64,000 nt of DNA from assembly GCA_026873275.1 (NCBI GenBank), contig JANTUC010000002.1, forward strand, positions 3,100,001-3,164,000. The letters are read 5' to 3'. The notes beneath the pieces were generated by a model, which worked only from the letters and a program-made list of their open reading frames with translations, was not told the origin of the DNA and made no database searches. The stretch is from Pseudopithomyces maydicus. Its lineage: Eukaryota > Ascomycota > Dothideomycetes > Pleosporales > Didymosphaeriaceae. The stretch's first letter is position 1. Every line of letters starts with the position of its first letter. The translations under genes and the position numbers were made by a program. This document shows positions 22,186 to 34,852 of the stretch, piece by piece.

Positions 22186-25100
22186 TCAACTTCCTCGCAA
22201 TACTTCCCCCACTCCCTTGAATGTGGCCTCTCCCAGAATTTCAAACACCGCAATGTCATACTCAAACGCGCTTGCGATCCAATTCCGCAGATCAATCGCC
22301 GTCAGCGAATCCACCCCGTAGCTGTGGATCGGTCTCTCCGCCTCCATCTTCTCCGCTGGCACAGACGTCGTCTTCGCAACGCGTTGGATCAACGCATCGA
22401 TGACCAAGTGCTCTGCCTGAGATACGCTTTCCGCAGCATTGATGCTGTCCTTGAGATTTGCAGAGCGCGCATTTGTCTCTGAGCCAGCGACATCGGCGGT
22501 GGCGGTAGAGTCGTCAATGTCGTAGAGATGGAACCAGAGCGAATGCTTCATGCCTTCAGGCACATCCTTGCCCTGCGCGATGCGCCGGCCCGGCGGTTCG
22601 ATGCCGATGATTGGCTGTACTTGTTCTACCGACTCTACTGTCACTGCAGGATCGCAGTAGTACTCTAGCAGCGCCAGCAGTTCACGCTCAGTGACTGGCG
22701 TGTACTGGCCCGTTGCGATGAGGCGGTTGTACATAAGGTCCTGGCCTTCCAGCATACCAATGTCATGCGCAGCACCGTAGTCGATTGCGATGGCCTTTTG
22801 TCCTTTGCCGTGGAGGTAGCGAGCGAAGTTGTCTTGGTAGGCGTTTCCGGCGGAGTAGGCGCACATGGAAATCAGGCCAGCCATGCCACCAACCGAAGCG
22901 GTCATGATGAAGAAATCAAGATCAGATGGGAGCGCTGCATGGATGTTGTCAGTTCCTTGTACCTTGGCTGATGTCCTGTCAACCCATTCAGGGTACGACA
23001 TGAATTCGAAGGACTTGTCCTAGAAAAGAATCAGAACCCTTGTTTTTCATAGTCAAATCATGATGCCTACCTTGCCTGATATCGCTAGATGCAAGCATCC
23101 GCGGATTGGTGGCAGGCCTTCTTGGCCTTCGCGAACCGCTTTCTTCACGGCTTCAGCGTCTGTAACACTACAGGTCGGCATAGCGAAAGTGATGCCCATG
23201 TCTTGAAGCTCGGCGATTAGCCTCTGCGCAGAAGTGGATCGAGGACCAGAGCGCGATAGCAGAATCATGTACTTGGCCCCCTTCCTTGCTAGCCAACGAA
23301 CTATTTCGACACCGAGCCCACCGAAAGCGCCTGTGACGACATAAGTTCCGTTGGAATCGAGTGAATATGTCTCAGACTGCGGAACCGTCACCTATTGATA
23401 CTATTAGTATTACTCAGAGGTACCATGATAAATATGTTACTCACCGAAACGTTTTCGTTGGGGTCAAATGTCAAAACTACTTTCGCATCCTGACCGACCT
23501 CGCTCAACTTCTCAAAAGCCCCAGTAAGATTCGAGGCGGGGTAGCTGTATATCTCATCTTGCTTGATAGCAGCGGAAAGGCTGAGTGCAGTCTGAAGAGC
23601 AGGCTGAAGAAGCTTAGGACGGGCCTCCGTGAGTGCAGCAATATCCAAATTGACAAATGTAATGTTTCCCGTGAAGGAAGATGTTGTAGCCGGCTCTCCA
23701 GCGTTGTTGATACGCACGTACGTACCAAAGGGAGACAAAGCTTCTGCACACTCGGAGTTCGCTCGGGTGCTGATCAAAGCATCGACTCCTCGCCCTCCGT
23801 TGACTGCTTTCAATTGGTGAAGAAATGGTGTTCCAAAAATCAGTATCTGGTCCGAGGGCAACCCAGTTTCCTGTTCCAGTTCAAGCTTCTCGTCAAAGCT
23901 TCTAGTCAGGACAAATATCCTCAGCCCTAGGGATCTACTTGATTGTAATGCAGCACGAAGAAGCGAACCCGTGCAGTCGAGCAGCACAGTGTCGTTCACT
24001 TCAAGCTTTGCAATACCCTGGAGAGCATGTGTAGCTGTAATTACGTTACACGGCAGGGCACAAGCTTTCTCGAAGGTGACATGTCCGGGAAGGAAGACCA
24101 TTGAATGCATGGACGAGCGTGCGGTGGAGCCACATCTTCCCTTGGCGTACATCCACACTCTTTGGCCTGACTGTAGCTTGCAGCCCTCACCAACACGTGT
24201 AATGACACCCGCACAGTCCCTTCCAAAATGACGGTCTTCTAAGCGTCCAGTTGCGATGAGATGGTCCTCCTGACTGATACCAACGGCCTTGACAAGGATC
24301 TCAACTTCGTCAAATGCCAAAGATTCACTGGGTTCAGCCGCAACTGTGAAGGCAAGCGTATCCAGTTGTCCAGGCGTGCCGATTTCTAGTTGTACGTTCG
24401 AATCCGCAGTGATATGGCGCTGAATCGTGCGTTGCGGGCGCCTTCTGTGCAGGAAATCTTGTCGCAGGGCAGGCTGCGGCACCGCACGCTGTACATGAAG
24501 AAAGCCATCTTTCTCGGTGACTTCATGCTCGTAGCTGTCGGATTCGTTGGTTGCATTCAGCACCTGGAATATTTTACCTGCTTGGTCCGCCGTCAGAATA
24601 TTCGACGGTTCCAAAGCCAAGTGTACGAGCTTGAGACTGGCAGCCTCCAGGCGGAACGATCGTGCGAAACCGTCAATCATCTGGAAACCTGGCTGGTGCG
24701 GATGTTTTCCACCACCTCGAGATACCCACAACAGAACATTCGCTCTCTTGAGCAACTCTTGGAGACCATTGTATTGGCTTTCGGACATGCTGGTCATGAA
24801 AGGACCGTCGAAATCCAAAAGAGAGATGCAGGTGCTGATAGATACCCTGGAGTCGTTTAAGAGGCCATCCAATGTCACGATAGTGCTCTCTGTGCCTGCA
24901 GTTGAGAGAAACGTATCTCGAAGACAATCTGCTGCATGAAGCTGAGTAGCAGATCCACTCTCAACGATGATTGAGACTTTCTCTGTGATTGTGGATGCAC
25001 TCGCGAGTTCAGGGGCGGCTGCATGACAGATCAGGAAATCCATCTGATGGGCATCATCGTTTTCGTAGTCGCGCAGAACAATATCTGTGCCCGTAAATCC

Positions 25101-28100
25101 ATTCTCTTTGACGATACGGTCCCACGTTGGCTGGTCCACCAGAGGGCACAGACGGCGATGTTCTTCAACACCTAGCCACCACCCTGGGAACACGCCAAAC
25201 ATGTAGAAGTGGGAAGGATCTTCCGGTGTGGTTGGCTCTTGTAGTAGCAGCTTACCACCTGGCTTGAGCAATCGACGGGTATTCGTTAGTGTATCCCCCA
25301 AGTCCCGTGTAGCGTGCAGCACTGAGATGGCAATGATAATATCGTAGCTCTCGGGTTGAAAGCCCTGGCTCTCTGGGTCGACCTCGATATTCAGGATATT
25401 ATACCTCATCTTGCTTCCATACTCGGCATACCTAATCTTAGCTTGGTCAAGAAACGCGGGGCCAATATCCGTGAAGTCGTATGAAGCGCACCGCAAGCGC
25501 TTCGTTCCGTCGTCTCCAGGCGTACTCAGTGCCTCGAGGATGTGCGAAGTAAACGTTCCTGTCCCACCACCAATCTCCAGGATTCTCAGATTCGGTCGCT
25601 TGTGTGCAAGCAGGGAGATGTAATGAACAAGTCGCTTGAAGTAGATCTCCATTTTCGCTTTCTCTTCGTAGTATTCCGCGACAAGGCGATCTGGCCCGAA
25701 TAGAACTTCATGTGGCTGCTGACGGTCAAGCACAATGTCAACAAGATGCTTGTCAATCTCGACCACGAGGCGACCTTCTGAACCATATTTGAGAACTTCT
25801 TTTTCAAGTTCCGAAAGACTTGCGTCTGGAAGCACGACATCTGGACGCTGCCACAGCGATCTCGCCCATTCCAAGTAGGCACGACCGTGCTGCGTGGGCG
25901 GAGGGGTCTCCATAATTGCCAAGCGCATGTCCAGATTCTGCAGCGAGAGTAGGATGAAGTCTCGGATGACGTTCCGCTTCTTGACTGGATCTACCGTAGT
26001 CGGAGAAATCTCAGAGAGATATGCCTTGAGTTGCTCAGCATTAAGCATGTCGACATCAACTTCAGAGCAAACGTAGCTCAAGACGTGCTCGGATCCAAGA
26101 GACGTTAGTTCCTTAGTATAAGACGACGCAACCATGGTAAGCTCGATTCCATCTGCCTTGAGAAGAGTCTGACCATAGTCCTGGCTGAATACCTGGCACG
26201 AGCCTTTGGAATGTCGCTGTCCGCGACTCTGAACAGTTGTTACTGTGTTGAGGCGGGAGTTTCTAACATTTAACCCCTTGTCGGACAACCACAGGCTATC
26301 GATCTTTGTAGGAATAAAAGTTCCCGGCCGATCTGTCCCAGCTTTGAAAAGAATCGCAAACTCAAGGTGCATTATCGCATCAAGGGTAGCAGGATGAATG
26401 ATTGCGTCTTCGCCAACAACTGAAACCAATGGCTCGATTTGTCCGAGCACCTTGTTGTAGCCAGAGTCGTGTTGAATATCCCGTACAAGCTGGAACGATG
26501 GACCATAGCCGTAGCCCATCTCCCAAAGATACTGATAGAATACCTCAGAATCGAGATTTTGATCGCAGCTCAGGGATGCCTGCAATGCATCAATGCCTGG
26601 AAGTGCGAGGGAAACACCGTCAGCAGCTTTGAGATAGACCTGAATCTCGCCTCTGGAGTTCTCAACCCAGCTATTTTCGCCTTGCACCGAGTACAAAATA
26701 TACTCAAAGCTGTGCTCTGTGTTTTCCAGTTTCCGTAGGCCGATACGTGCTTCGAGCTCTCCTCGCGACGGCGGGATATTCAGAGCTGTGGAGAACCTGA
26801 CGTTCCGGAACTGGTAGCCCTCAATGCTGCCTAAAGGAGCGACCATCTGACGAGCTGATTCGGCAGCCATGACCATCATTCCAGAGGCGGGGTACAGTAT
26901 AGCTCCGTTGATCTTGTGATCCTCCGTCCAAGGTAGCTCTTTGGTACGGATGAAGTATCGCCACTGTGGAGCAAGCGGGCACCAGTCTAGCGATCGGGAG
27001 CCCAGGAATTCTTGATGGCCATGTTCTTTCAGGCGATAGTCCTTGTTGATCCGGCTCTCATACCAGAATGTCTGAGATTTGTCGAATGGGTATGCAGGTA
27101 GATTGGTTAGCACCATGCGTGAAGGGCCCATAGGATCGTTGATCTGCCTTAGGTCCGCGTTGACGCCTCTGCAGTGCAAACGCCCGAGAAGATGCTGCAC
27201 GGTTTCGACTGCAGACACCTTACGAGATATCGCACAGTCATAATCCACCTCGGTAGCTCTGGGGGTCTTTTTGAGAATGTCCAGCACCGGTCCTTTCAAT
27301 GCCGAATGCGGCCCAATCTCTACGAGCAGGTCTACGGCAGGCGTCATGAGGTGGCTCTTGTCGAGCTTTTTGGTTAATGCCTTTGGAGAGACAGCGGACA
27401 AGACCTCAACAGCTTCGTCGAAACGTACGGCGGAGACCATGTTATCAACCCAGTATTGCGCTCGCTGAAGTTGCTTCGCAGTTGCTATCTTGCCTGTCAC
27501 AGAAGACACCACTATGTAACGTTAGTCAAGATATAATTAAGGTAAGATGCCAAATTCATGTTTCCCAGATATAGAAACATTTTGCAGTGGTAGAACTTAC
27601 TCGGAACTTGCAATTTCTGAGATGGTATGACACCAATCGACTCGCCATAATCACCCGCAATGACCTCCATCTGCGGCGAATGATAGGCCACCGGTACCCG
27701 CAAAACACGATTGAAAATCGACGCTTCATCCAGCACCGTCTTAAGGTGATCAATCTGGTTACTCGGTCCAGATACAGTTATGCTTCGCGGGCTGTTATAG
27801 CACGCCACACGCAATGTCCAAGGCGCATCATCGGATTCAATGACTTTCTCAAGGTACGGGCGTGCCTCATCTTCAGAAAGCCCAACAGCAATCATGCTGC
27901 CACGATAATATGTTTTGGATGGTATTGTCTGCGCGTGGTACCCACGGAGGTACGCCAGCGACCATGCCACCTCCTTTGTTATCGCGCCTGAAGCATAAGC
28001 GGCAGCGATTTCTCCAGAAGAGTGACCTACGACTGCAGATGGCTTCACGCCGCAATGGGCTAGGAGATCGACCAGCGCGACCTGCAGGACTGTGCATAGG

Positions 28101-30245
28101 GTTTGCGAGCTAGTCGGGTCATCGATGTTCAGGTCCTCTGTGCTGGTGAACATGGTAAGGGCAGACCATTGGCATCCAATGCTGCGGAGGAGTTTGTCTG
28201 CACTTCTTACACTTTCTGCAAAGACAGGGTAGATCATTAGCTCGCGACCCATGCCAAACCATTGTGCTCCCTGGCCCGTGAAAACAAAGCCTAGACGAGG
28301 CGTCTTTTTCTGCGCTTCTCGAGAAATTGATGATCGGGAGTTGAGTTTTGTCAAGTCTTCTGGTGAAGTCACCGTCAAGTATGATCGCCATGGGAGGTGT
28401 GTTCTTCTGCTGTCAAGCGTATACGCCAAATCTGTAATAGAATAGTCGTGTTCCGCGAAGGCGTTTTGGTAAGTAGACATTACACGGTTCAAAGCCTCCT
28501 CGGTATCTGCAGAAAACACGAGGGTTTTGGGCATCTCGATATCGGATTCCACTTTTGAGCCATTGGAACTGCTATCAGAAAACCGGTCCGTCTCGAATGA
28601 GGCATCGTGATCGTGCGAAAAGCTATTGCTGCGATGCTCACGATCTACAAAACTATTCGGCAGCAGACTTGGATGTGTCACTGTGCGGTGTTTTGCATGC
28701 AAGCCGCGCAGCCGTAAGAAGTTGTATGCATCGTCGAGAACAACGTGACTGTTTGAACCGCCGAATCCGAACGAATTAACCGAAGCTCTTCGTAGACCAT
28801 TAGAAGGCCATACCATAGCACGTTCAGGAATCTGGATTCCAAGGTATTCGGCGTCGATCTTCGGGTTAAGGCCTTGGAAGTCGTAATTCGGTGGTATCAA
28901 GCCGTTTTCCAAGACCATGATGGCCTTTATCAGACCGGCGATACCGCTAGCTCCCTCCAAATGACCAATGTTGCTTTTCAGTGCACCCCTGCCCATGTTA
29001 GCGGATGTATAATTGATCAGCAGGATGTCTAAATAATCTTACAGGATCAGTGGGTCGCTCGGCGAGCGCACATCTTGGAATGCCCGTCCAAGCGCCATGG
29101 ATTCAATCGGATCGCCCAAAGAAGTACCCGTCCCGTGGGTTTCGCAGAACCGAGTTGGGGTCATAGACAGACCAGCCTTCCGGTATGTGTCTCGCACAAG
29201 CCGTTCTTGGACCTCGCTGCTCGGCTGGGTGATACCCGGAGTCTTACCATCATGGTTGCATCCTGTCGATCTGATGACAGCTCGGATTGTGTCACCATCT
29301 GCGATAGCATCGCTCATGCGCTTCAACACCACTGTACCGAAGCCTTCGCCCCTTGCATAACCATTGGCCCTAGGGTCGAAACTGTGTGATTGGCCGTCCT
29401 TAGACAGCATATTCAGATTGGTGAGCATAGTGAAATACTCCGCCGCGAAAGTCAGATTGCAGCCACCGACAAGACTCATTCTAGTAGATCCATTACGAAG
29501 ATTTTCGCAGGCAAGATCCAGAGCCATGCCACTGCTCGAACATGCCGAGTCCAAGTTCACGCTAGGGCCTTTGAGATCGAAGAACCAACTTATTCGGTTG
29601 GCGAGGATAGATGCCCCCGTACCAGTGGCTGCGTATGTTGGAATGGCAAGAGGGTCTTTGGTTAGTTGTATTAAGTAATCTGTTGTAAAGCATCCGGTGT
29701 ATACTGAGGTGTTGGATCCAACCAGTTCGTTCATAGGTATACCAGCTAATCAAGTCAGATCGGACCAGTGGAGTCTTGGGGTACTTACCATTCTCGAACC
29801 CATGATAGGCGGTCTCTAACAACAGTCTTTGCATAGGGTCCATTGATTGAGCTTCTGTATGTGAAATAGAAAAGAAACCGGCGTCGAACGCTCGGATGTC
29901 ATCTTTGATGAAATGTCCACGGCGCATGGGAATCTAGTCGACATTGTCAGTATATCTTAGTACGAACTGCTTTTATGTTCCACTCACATCGCCGCTTCTG
30001 TGAATACCCTTCTGGGAGAACGCTTCTACATTGATCCGATCGCTAGGGAACTCTGATGCCCCAGATCGTCCTTCAACGAGCATGTCCCAGAATGCATCGG
30101 CCGTGATTGCATCTCCTGGAGCCTTTAGCGCAAAGCCAATAACGGCAATCGGCTCGATGAGTTCGCCATCTATAGCATCGTCGAGCTCTTGACCGAAGTA
30201 CCCATTTTCAGGGGTTCGGACTGGCGGCGTTTCGACATAAGGCAT
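22186..30245 (-). CDS. Highly reducing polyketide synthase (KS-AT-DH-MT-ER*-KR-ACP)
   Basis: Seven exons read from the right: 30245-29988, 29933-29789, 29745-29043, 28988-27601, 27511-23445, 23391-23071 and 23019-22186; 2571 aa with frame kept at every junction. KS (about 30-450): active Cys in DSACSSS near 203, His in ETHGTGTSLGDPIE and KSNIGHLEG. AT (about 600-900): GHSSGE near 690. DH (about 980-1270): HKINGAILYP and the Asp of HPATLDAIM. C-methyltransferase: LEIGGGTGTFT near 1475. ER region (about 1875-2180): the nucleotide-binding glycine motif is replaced by LLDCTGSLLRAALQSS, so it is probably inactive. KR: VVTGAFGGLG, catalytic Ser and Tyr in TASVGGMAG and AYSAGNAYQ. ACP: YGVDSLTA Ser near 2529. 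No release domain, which fits the nearby FSH hydrolase. Iterative cytosolic synthase of a C-methylated polyene-type chain (inference). Confidence 0.95.
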
Positions 30246-31155
30246 TATGTGATAAAGAACCGAAAGAAGTTCTGATATTAAGAAGGGTGGTATGGGTCCC
30301 TTTCAGACTTGATCTGGGCACAGAAGGAGGTAGTGCTTGATAGATGATCAATGATTCCAGGAGGAATATATCATTGAGATACATGAGCCAAATCAGCTGG
30401 TACTATCAAATATCACATGTCCAGACTCGGAAGAACCCCGTATCATCCATCCACTATCAACGGCCAACCCCACAGGTGCATACTCAGACCACCCGCGCCG
30501 ATCACACCTCGGAAGTGACTCCAGTTTTTTAATCAACTCGTCTAGCCCCGGGACCTATCAGGCAATCTTCGAGACAGCTTCAATATCAAGCACAAGGCAC
30601 ACTTGAGAGTTAATAGCCCGTTCCGCGGAGACGCCACACATGAATGAGTCGGGTAGGGTTTACGCTTCGATGGACAGAATACGCCCCGTAGATGCATTGT
30701 ACTTGGCCCGCTGCCGACGGTCTAATCGATACCTCTTTGGGTCTGATGGCTTTCTCGGGTTTGTATCAACGATGTACTATGTGCCGTTTCGGAGTCTCGT
30801 CCCTTGCATTGCCGCTCCTGTTAATGAGTGTTACACGGTACGCGCAACCAGATATCGAGAATCCCATCAAGCTTCACCATTTCAGGAGAATGTATCGCAG
30901 ATGACCCACCATAAGCGCGTGGACTCCGGAGGAGTGATCACTTCAGGGTCGAAGCTAGTAGGGAACTGGATACGCAGCGCAGCGTTAGTGGGGCGGAGGA
31001 ACCCGCATGGTTCATTTTCCGAGCTAGGTTACCTGGCTAGTGGGGCCTGGGACTTGTAGAAAAAGCACCAGACTGGACGGAAGAAAAGATATCTTCATAG
31101 GCCTGAAAGTGGTTTAGCATAGCACAGCGACGAGACAGTCCGAGATTCTTCCACG
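30246..31155. other. Divergent promoter region, PKS and FSH hydrolase
   Basis: About 0.9 kb between the two divergently transcribed starts, suggesting co-regulation. A chance ORF of 139 codons (30640-31059) has no family likeness. No gene seen. Confidence 0.5.
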
Positions 31156-32024
31156 ATGCGCTTTCTAATGTTACATGGAGGTGGTACCAGCAACCAGGTT
31201 TGTTTTCCTCAGCACCCAAAGCTCAGATTTGACTAACACTTCTTCAGATATTCGAGCTCCAGACAGGTAATGACCCGCCAAGACTTGCGGCTTTTGCTAA
31301 CCGGCGTCTATGATTAGCTGCGATACGTTATGAGCTTGGCCCCCAGCACTCGTTCGAATTTGTCGAAGGCTCCATCCCAGCAAAGAAGGCCCACGGGATA
31401 GATTCGCTTGTCAGGCCAGAAGATAAATTCTTCGTCTACTATGGGCCCGAATACGCGAGCATGGTATCAAAGGCCGTTGATGATTTGCAAAATTATCTTG
31501 AGCAGGTGCTGTACTGACGCTTTGCTTCGAACCAAGCCGCAACTTGTCTGACTTAGGCAGGACGGGCCGTTTGACGCCATCTTAGCGTTCTCACAGGGGT
31601 GCGCTCTCGCCGCGACGTGGTGTTATCGTGCGCAGCAGCTCAATCAGCTACCAGTCAAGGGTATAGTATTTTTCTCTGGCGAGCCTGCGCATAGCCTTAC
31701 GGGTCTCGGGCGAGGAGAAATACGCGATCTGGATCCCCAGTCCGAAGAAGGGATTTTGCATATTCCCACAGTCCACGGTAAGAACTGTCGAGTTGCATGT
31801 GGTTATGAAAAGGGCATGGGCTGATCTCGTGGCTTGCCATAGTGTGGGGAACGAAGGATGCTACGAACCCCGAGCGGAACAAGCTACTCTACGGACAATG
31901 CAACGCTAGGAACAGGGGTCGGGTGATCCTGCATCCAGGGGCGCACGAGCTCCCCGGTGCAGGTATGGATAAGGCCGTACAGGAGGTCGTGCAGAGCATT
32001 CGGCGATTGGTAGGCAGGAAGTGA
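31156..32024 (+). CDS. Serine hydrolase, FSH1/LovG type (polyketide release candidate)
   Basis: Five short exons: 31156-31197, 31248-31266, 31318-31505, 31561-31777 and 31843-32024; 215 aa, frame kept through all four GT-AG introns. Begins MRFLMLHGGG, the FSH family start. It continues with FEFVEGSIPA (the segment after the first helix), FVYYGP, the nucleophile elbow LAFSQGCALAA, the Asp region VHVWGTKD and the His in HPGAHELPG, so the Ser-Asp-His triad is complete. Members such as LovG are stand-alone hydrolases that free the chain from highly reducing PKSs lacking a thioesterase. It is divergent from the PKS at 30245, so release of that product is the likely job (inference). The exons are individually too short to stand out, so the gene is easy to miss. 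Confidence 0.9.
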
Positions 32025-32200
32025 GAGATGCGATGTGAGAAGTGTGAGAAGGCCAGCGTGAGACCGCGCCGCCGGTTCAATTTTTCTTGGACCTCCGAAT
32101 TGTCCCCACATTACCTAGTTACACCGTAGAGGATACATAATGCATCTTACCATATATCCGTTGCGTGTCTCACTTTTCGCTGCTGTATCAACCCTTCACC

Positions 32201-33583
32201 ATGGCTCTCCAGCAGTTCCCCGACAAGTCCAAATCCTTCAAGACCTCTGATGGCACAACGTATGCCTACGTCGTTGCCGCTGCCAAAGATCCTTCCAAAT
32301 CTACCTTTCTCCTTCTGCACGGGTTCCCGAGCTCGAGCTACGACTGGCGCCACCAGATCGAGAGCCTGACGCAACTCGGCCATGGCGTTATTGCTCCAGA
32401 TCTGCTCGGTTACGGAGGAACCGACTCACCAGCAGAACTGGAGAAGTTCAAGTTCAAAACGCAAGCTCAACATATTGCCGAGATACTGAAAGAAGAAGGC
32501 GTCACACCGGTGATCGGTGTTTCGCACGATTGGTAGACTTTTTGAATGTTTTCTGAAGACGCTGTTCTGATAATCGCAACAGGGGTTCGGGACTGCTTTC
32601 CCGCGTCTACAATTACTACCCTGAACTGCTAAAGGGACTGGTCTTCCTTTCTGTGCCTTACATGGAGCCTGGCCAGTTCAATCTTGGTAAGTGACCTATG
32701 CATTGAGGGTCTTTGATCCACATTCCGGCTTTTAACTCCAACGGCGCTCTCCGGTGACATCCGCTCTCAAAACCGCCACATGCTAATGTTTCAAAGATGC
32801 TATAAACGGTCTGACCGAGCAACTGTTCGGCTATCCCGTGTTTGGATACTGGCTGTTCTTCAGTCGAGACGACGCGCCGGGAATTTGTGATAAGAACGTA
32901 AGTAGAAACTGGTCCTCTTCATCCCAATGGGAATGTCTGCAGCTCGGCGAAGCCCCCATGTAAGGTGCATACGAGCTTGCTCGGCATTGTCAAAATCGCA
33001 TGCAGCTCCTTCAATATGGCGATTTATGCTCGACTTCTAGATTGCCCTGACATCGCTTATGGATTTCTAGAATGCATCGCTCACGTCGCTACTGTATCCC
33101 ACCACTCCAGAGACGCAAAAGGAACTGATGTGCCCTTACGGAGCTGCGGAAGCTTGGATCTCCTCCGGAAAACAAACCGAGCGTCCCACTTGGCTTTCCG
33201 CAGCCGAGGTGGATACGCACAACAAAATAATCGGTGACAAGGGTTTCACTGGACCCATGAGCTGGTAATTAGACTGGCTATAATCCCATCATACCTATAA
33301 GCTAACTATCTGGTCTTATAGGTACAGGGTCACTGTCCGAGGTCTAAATGACGAGGACGAAACTGCTATCCCCGAGGACCGTAGAGCAGTCAGCCTACCG
33401 ACACTTTTCGTCAACTCTGACCAGGACTACCTTACTCGTGCGGAGGTTGCGGGGCAAATTGCTCATAGCGGAAAGTTGTCGGATGTCCAGATGGAGGTGA
33501 TCCAAGGAAGTGGTCACTGGCCACAGCTCGAGAAGAAAGAGGAGCTGTTGGAGATACTGCAGAAATTCGCAAGCAAGTTTTAA
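32201..33583 (+). CDS. Alpha/beta hydrolase, soluble epoxide hydrolase type
   Basis: Five exons: 32201-32532, 32583-32686, 32797-32897, 33071-33264 and 33322-33583; 330 aa. LLLHGFPSSSYDWRHQI carries the oxyanion HGFP motif, and APDLLGYGGTD is the next family block. The nucleophile elbow is SHDWGSG with Asp, as in epoxide hydrolases and unlike Ser esterases. The cap holds LLYPTTPE and CPYGAAEAW. The catalytic His is in GSGHWPQLEK. The enzyme would open an epoxide to a diol, in line with an epoxidising oxygenase in the block. The 173-base third intron is longer than its neighbours but frame and family continuity support it. About 180 bases separate it from the FSH hydrolase, same strand. Tailoring role in block 1 is inference. 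Confidence 0.88.
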
Positions 33584-34090
33584 GCAAAGTGGAGGACTGG
33601 CACTGCGGAACATATGGTTGTCCGTTTCTGTGAATTTTATTGGTAGTGGAGTCTAGAGCTAGCAAATTATCCTTCGGGATGCGCCGATGGTGGCTTGCGA
33701 ACACAGCCTTCCACGCTGAAAATAATGCAATGGTGAAACTGCAGATGACTATCCACTTCCGATCCGATGACCAACGGGTTATCTTCGGTCATGTGAGAAA
33801 GGTACGACGTTCGCCGGCAAGTTCCTAGGGCGTCCTGTAGGCGAGGCCAATCCGACATGGGATGGCAATCCTACGTACCAAGCGAATGTCGTCTGATGGA
33901 TGTGACTTGCCCCACTTGATTAACACTGAATAGACATTCATTGTACAAAGCCGCCGTGGCTTGACAGCGTCCGGCAATTGCGCCGCTCCCCAGGATCTTC
34001 AACGCCCCAGCCGACCCAAGGCGAACCGCGCTATAAAATACAAGGTCTTCAACAAAATCAGGACACCAAGCATTCACAAGATATCTCAAT
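33584..34090. other. Intergenic with promoter of the CMD-like gene
   Basis: No gene seen. A TATA-like element lies at 34032-34038. Confidence 0.5.
34032..34038 (+). promoter_or_regulatory. TATA box of CMD-like gene
   Basis: TATAAAA about 55-60 bases before the ATG at 34091, in the context GCTATAAAATA. A good match in a good position. Confidence 0.5.
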
Positions 34091-34852
34091 ATGGAATCCG
34101 AACACATTCCTGCCGCTACTCGCTTCCCCGTCGTTGCTCCCTCATCGTTGTCCGAAGAACAGAAGCCCGTTCACGATCATGTCACCGCAGTCTCGAAGAC
34201 TATCTTTGGAAATAACCCACCTTTTCTGTGGGCCGATGCCGAGGGAGGTCTCATCGGGCCCTTCACTGCCATGCTGTAAGTCAATCACACGTGATGCGAG
34301 ATCGTATCCAGGCCGTGCTTTGACATTCGTGCGAAACGCGCGTCGCTTGTCACCACTATATGCATTTACTCCGACGTGCGAACTGCCTCCATGCTCAATC
34401 ACCGCTAAAAAAAACGGGGAAACAGGTACGCGCCATCCATGAGTACCGACTTCTTCGACCACGCGATCAAGGTAGGCACCGATCAGCGTCTGCCGATCCG
34501 CGTCAAAGAACTCGCAATTCTTGCCGTGGGGGGTCACTTCGAGGCCCAGTACGAGATCTATGCGCATTCACGACTCGCAAAGCTCGTGGGACTAAGCGAC
34601 GAACAAGTGGCTGATGCTCTCGCGGGACGGGTCCCTGTGGATCTCGATGGTCCTGAAATCGCCGCTTACCGGCTTGCGTTGGCCATGGCCGGCGGGAAGG
34701 GGCCGGTTAGTGGGGAAATTTGGGGCCAGGTCCAGGACCATTTCGGGAAGGAGGAGATTACAGTGCTGATATTTCTCATCGGCTCGTATGCTTACATTGC
34801 CATGGTGTTGAATGCTGGGGCCGTGCCTGCGCCGGTGATGGTGGCTGCGTGA
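34091..34852 (+). CDS. Carboxymuconolactone decarboxylase/AhpD-like protein
   Basis: Two exons, 34091-34275 and 34426-34852, 150-base intron; 203 aa. The C-terminal part has the CMD helical core: DQRLPIRVKELAILAVGGHFEAQYEIYAHSRLA, with the conserved Glu and His of the family but no CxxC pair, so peroxidase activity like AhpD is unlikely. Then LVGLSDEQVADALAG and a final helix FGKEEITVLIFLIGSYAYIAMVLNA. Fungal proteins of this kind are often found beside secondary-metabolite genes, with roles in decarboxylation or unknown steps. Third in line after the FSH and epoxide hydrolases on the same strand, so it may close block 1. Function not assigned further. Confidence 0.85.

Noticed and set aside
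23388..27512. PKS1 as several separate proteins
   Set aside because: All six introns keep frame with good GT-AG signals and domain order is continuous, so it is one gene.
30640..31059. 139-codon frame between PKS1 and the FSH hydrolase
   Set aside because: No family likeness or hydrophobic pattern, and it lies in a divergent promoter.
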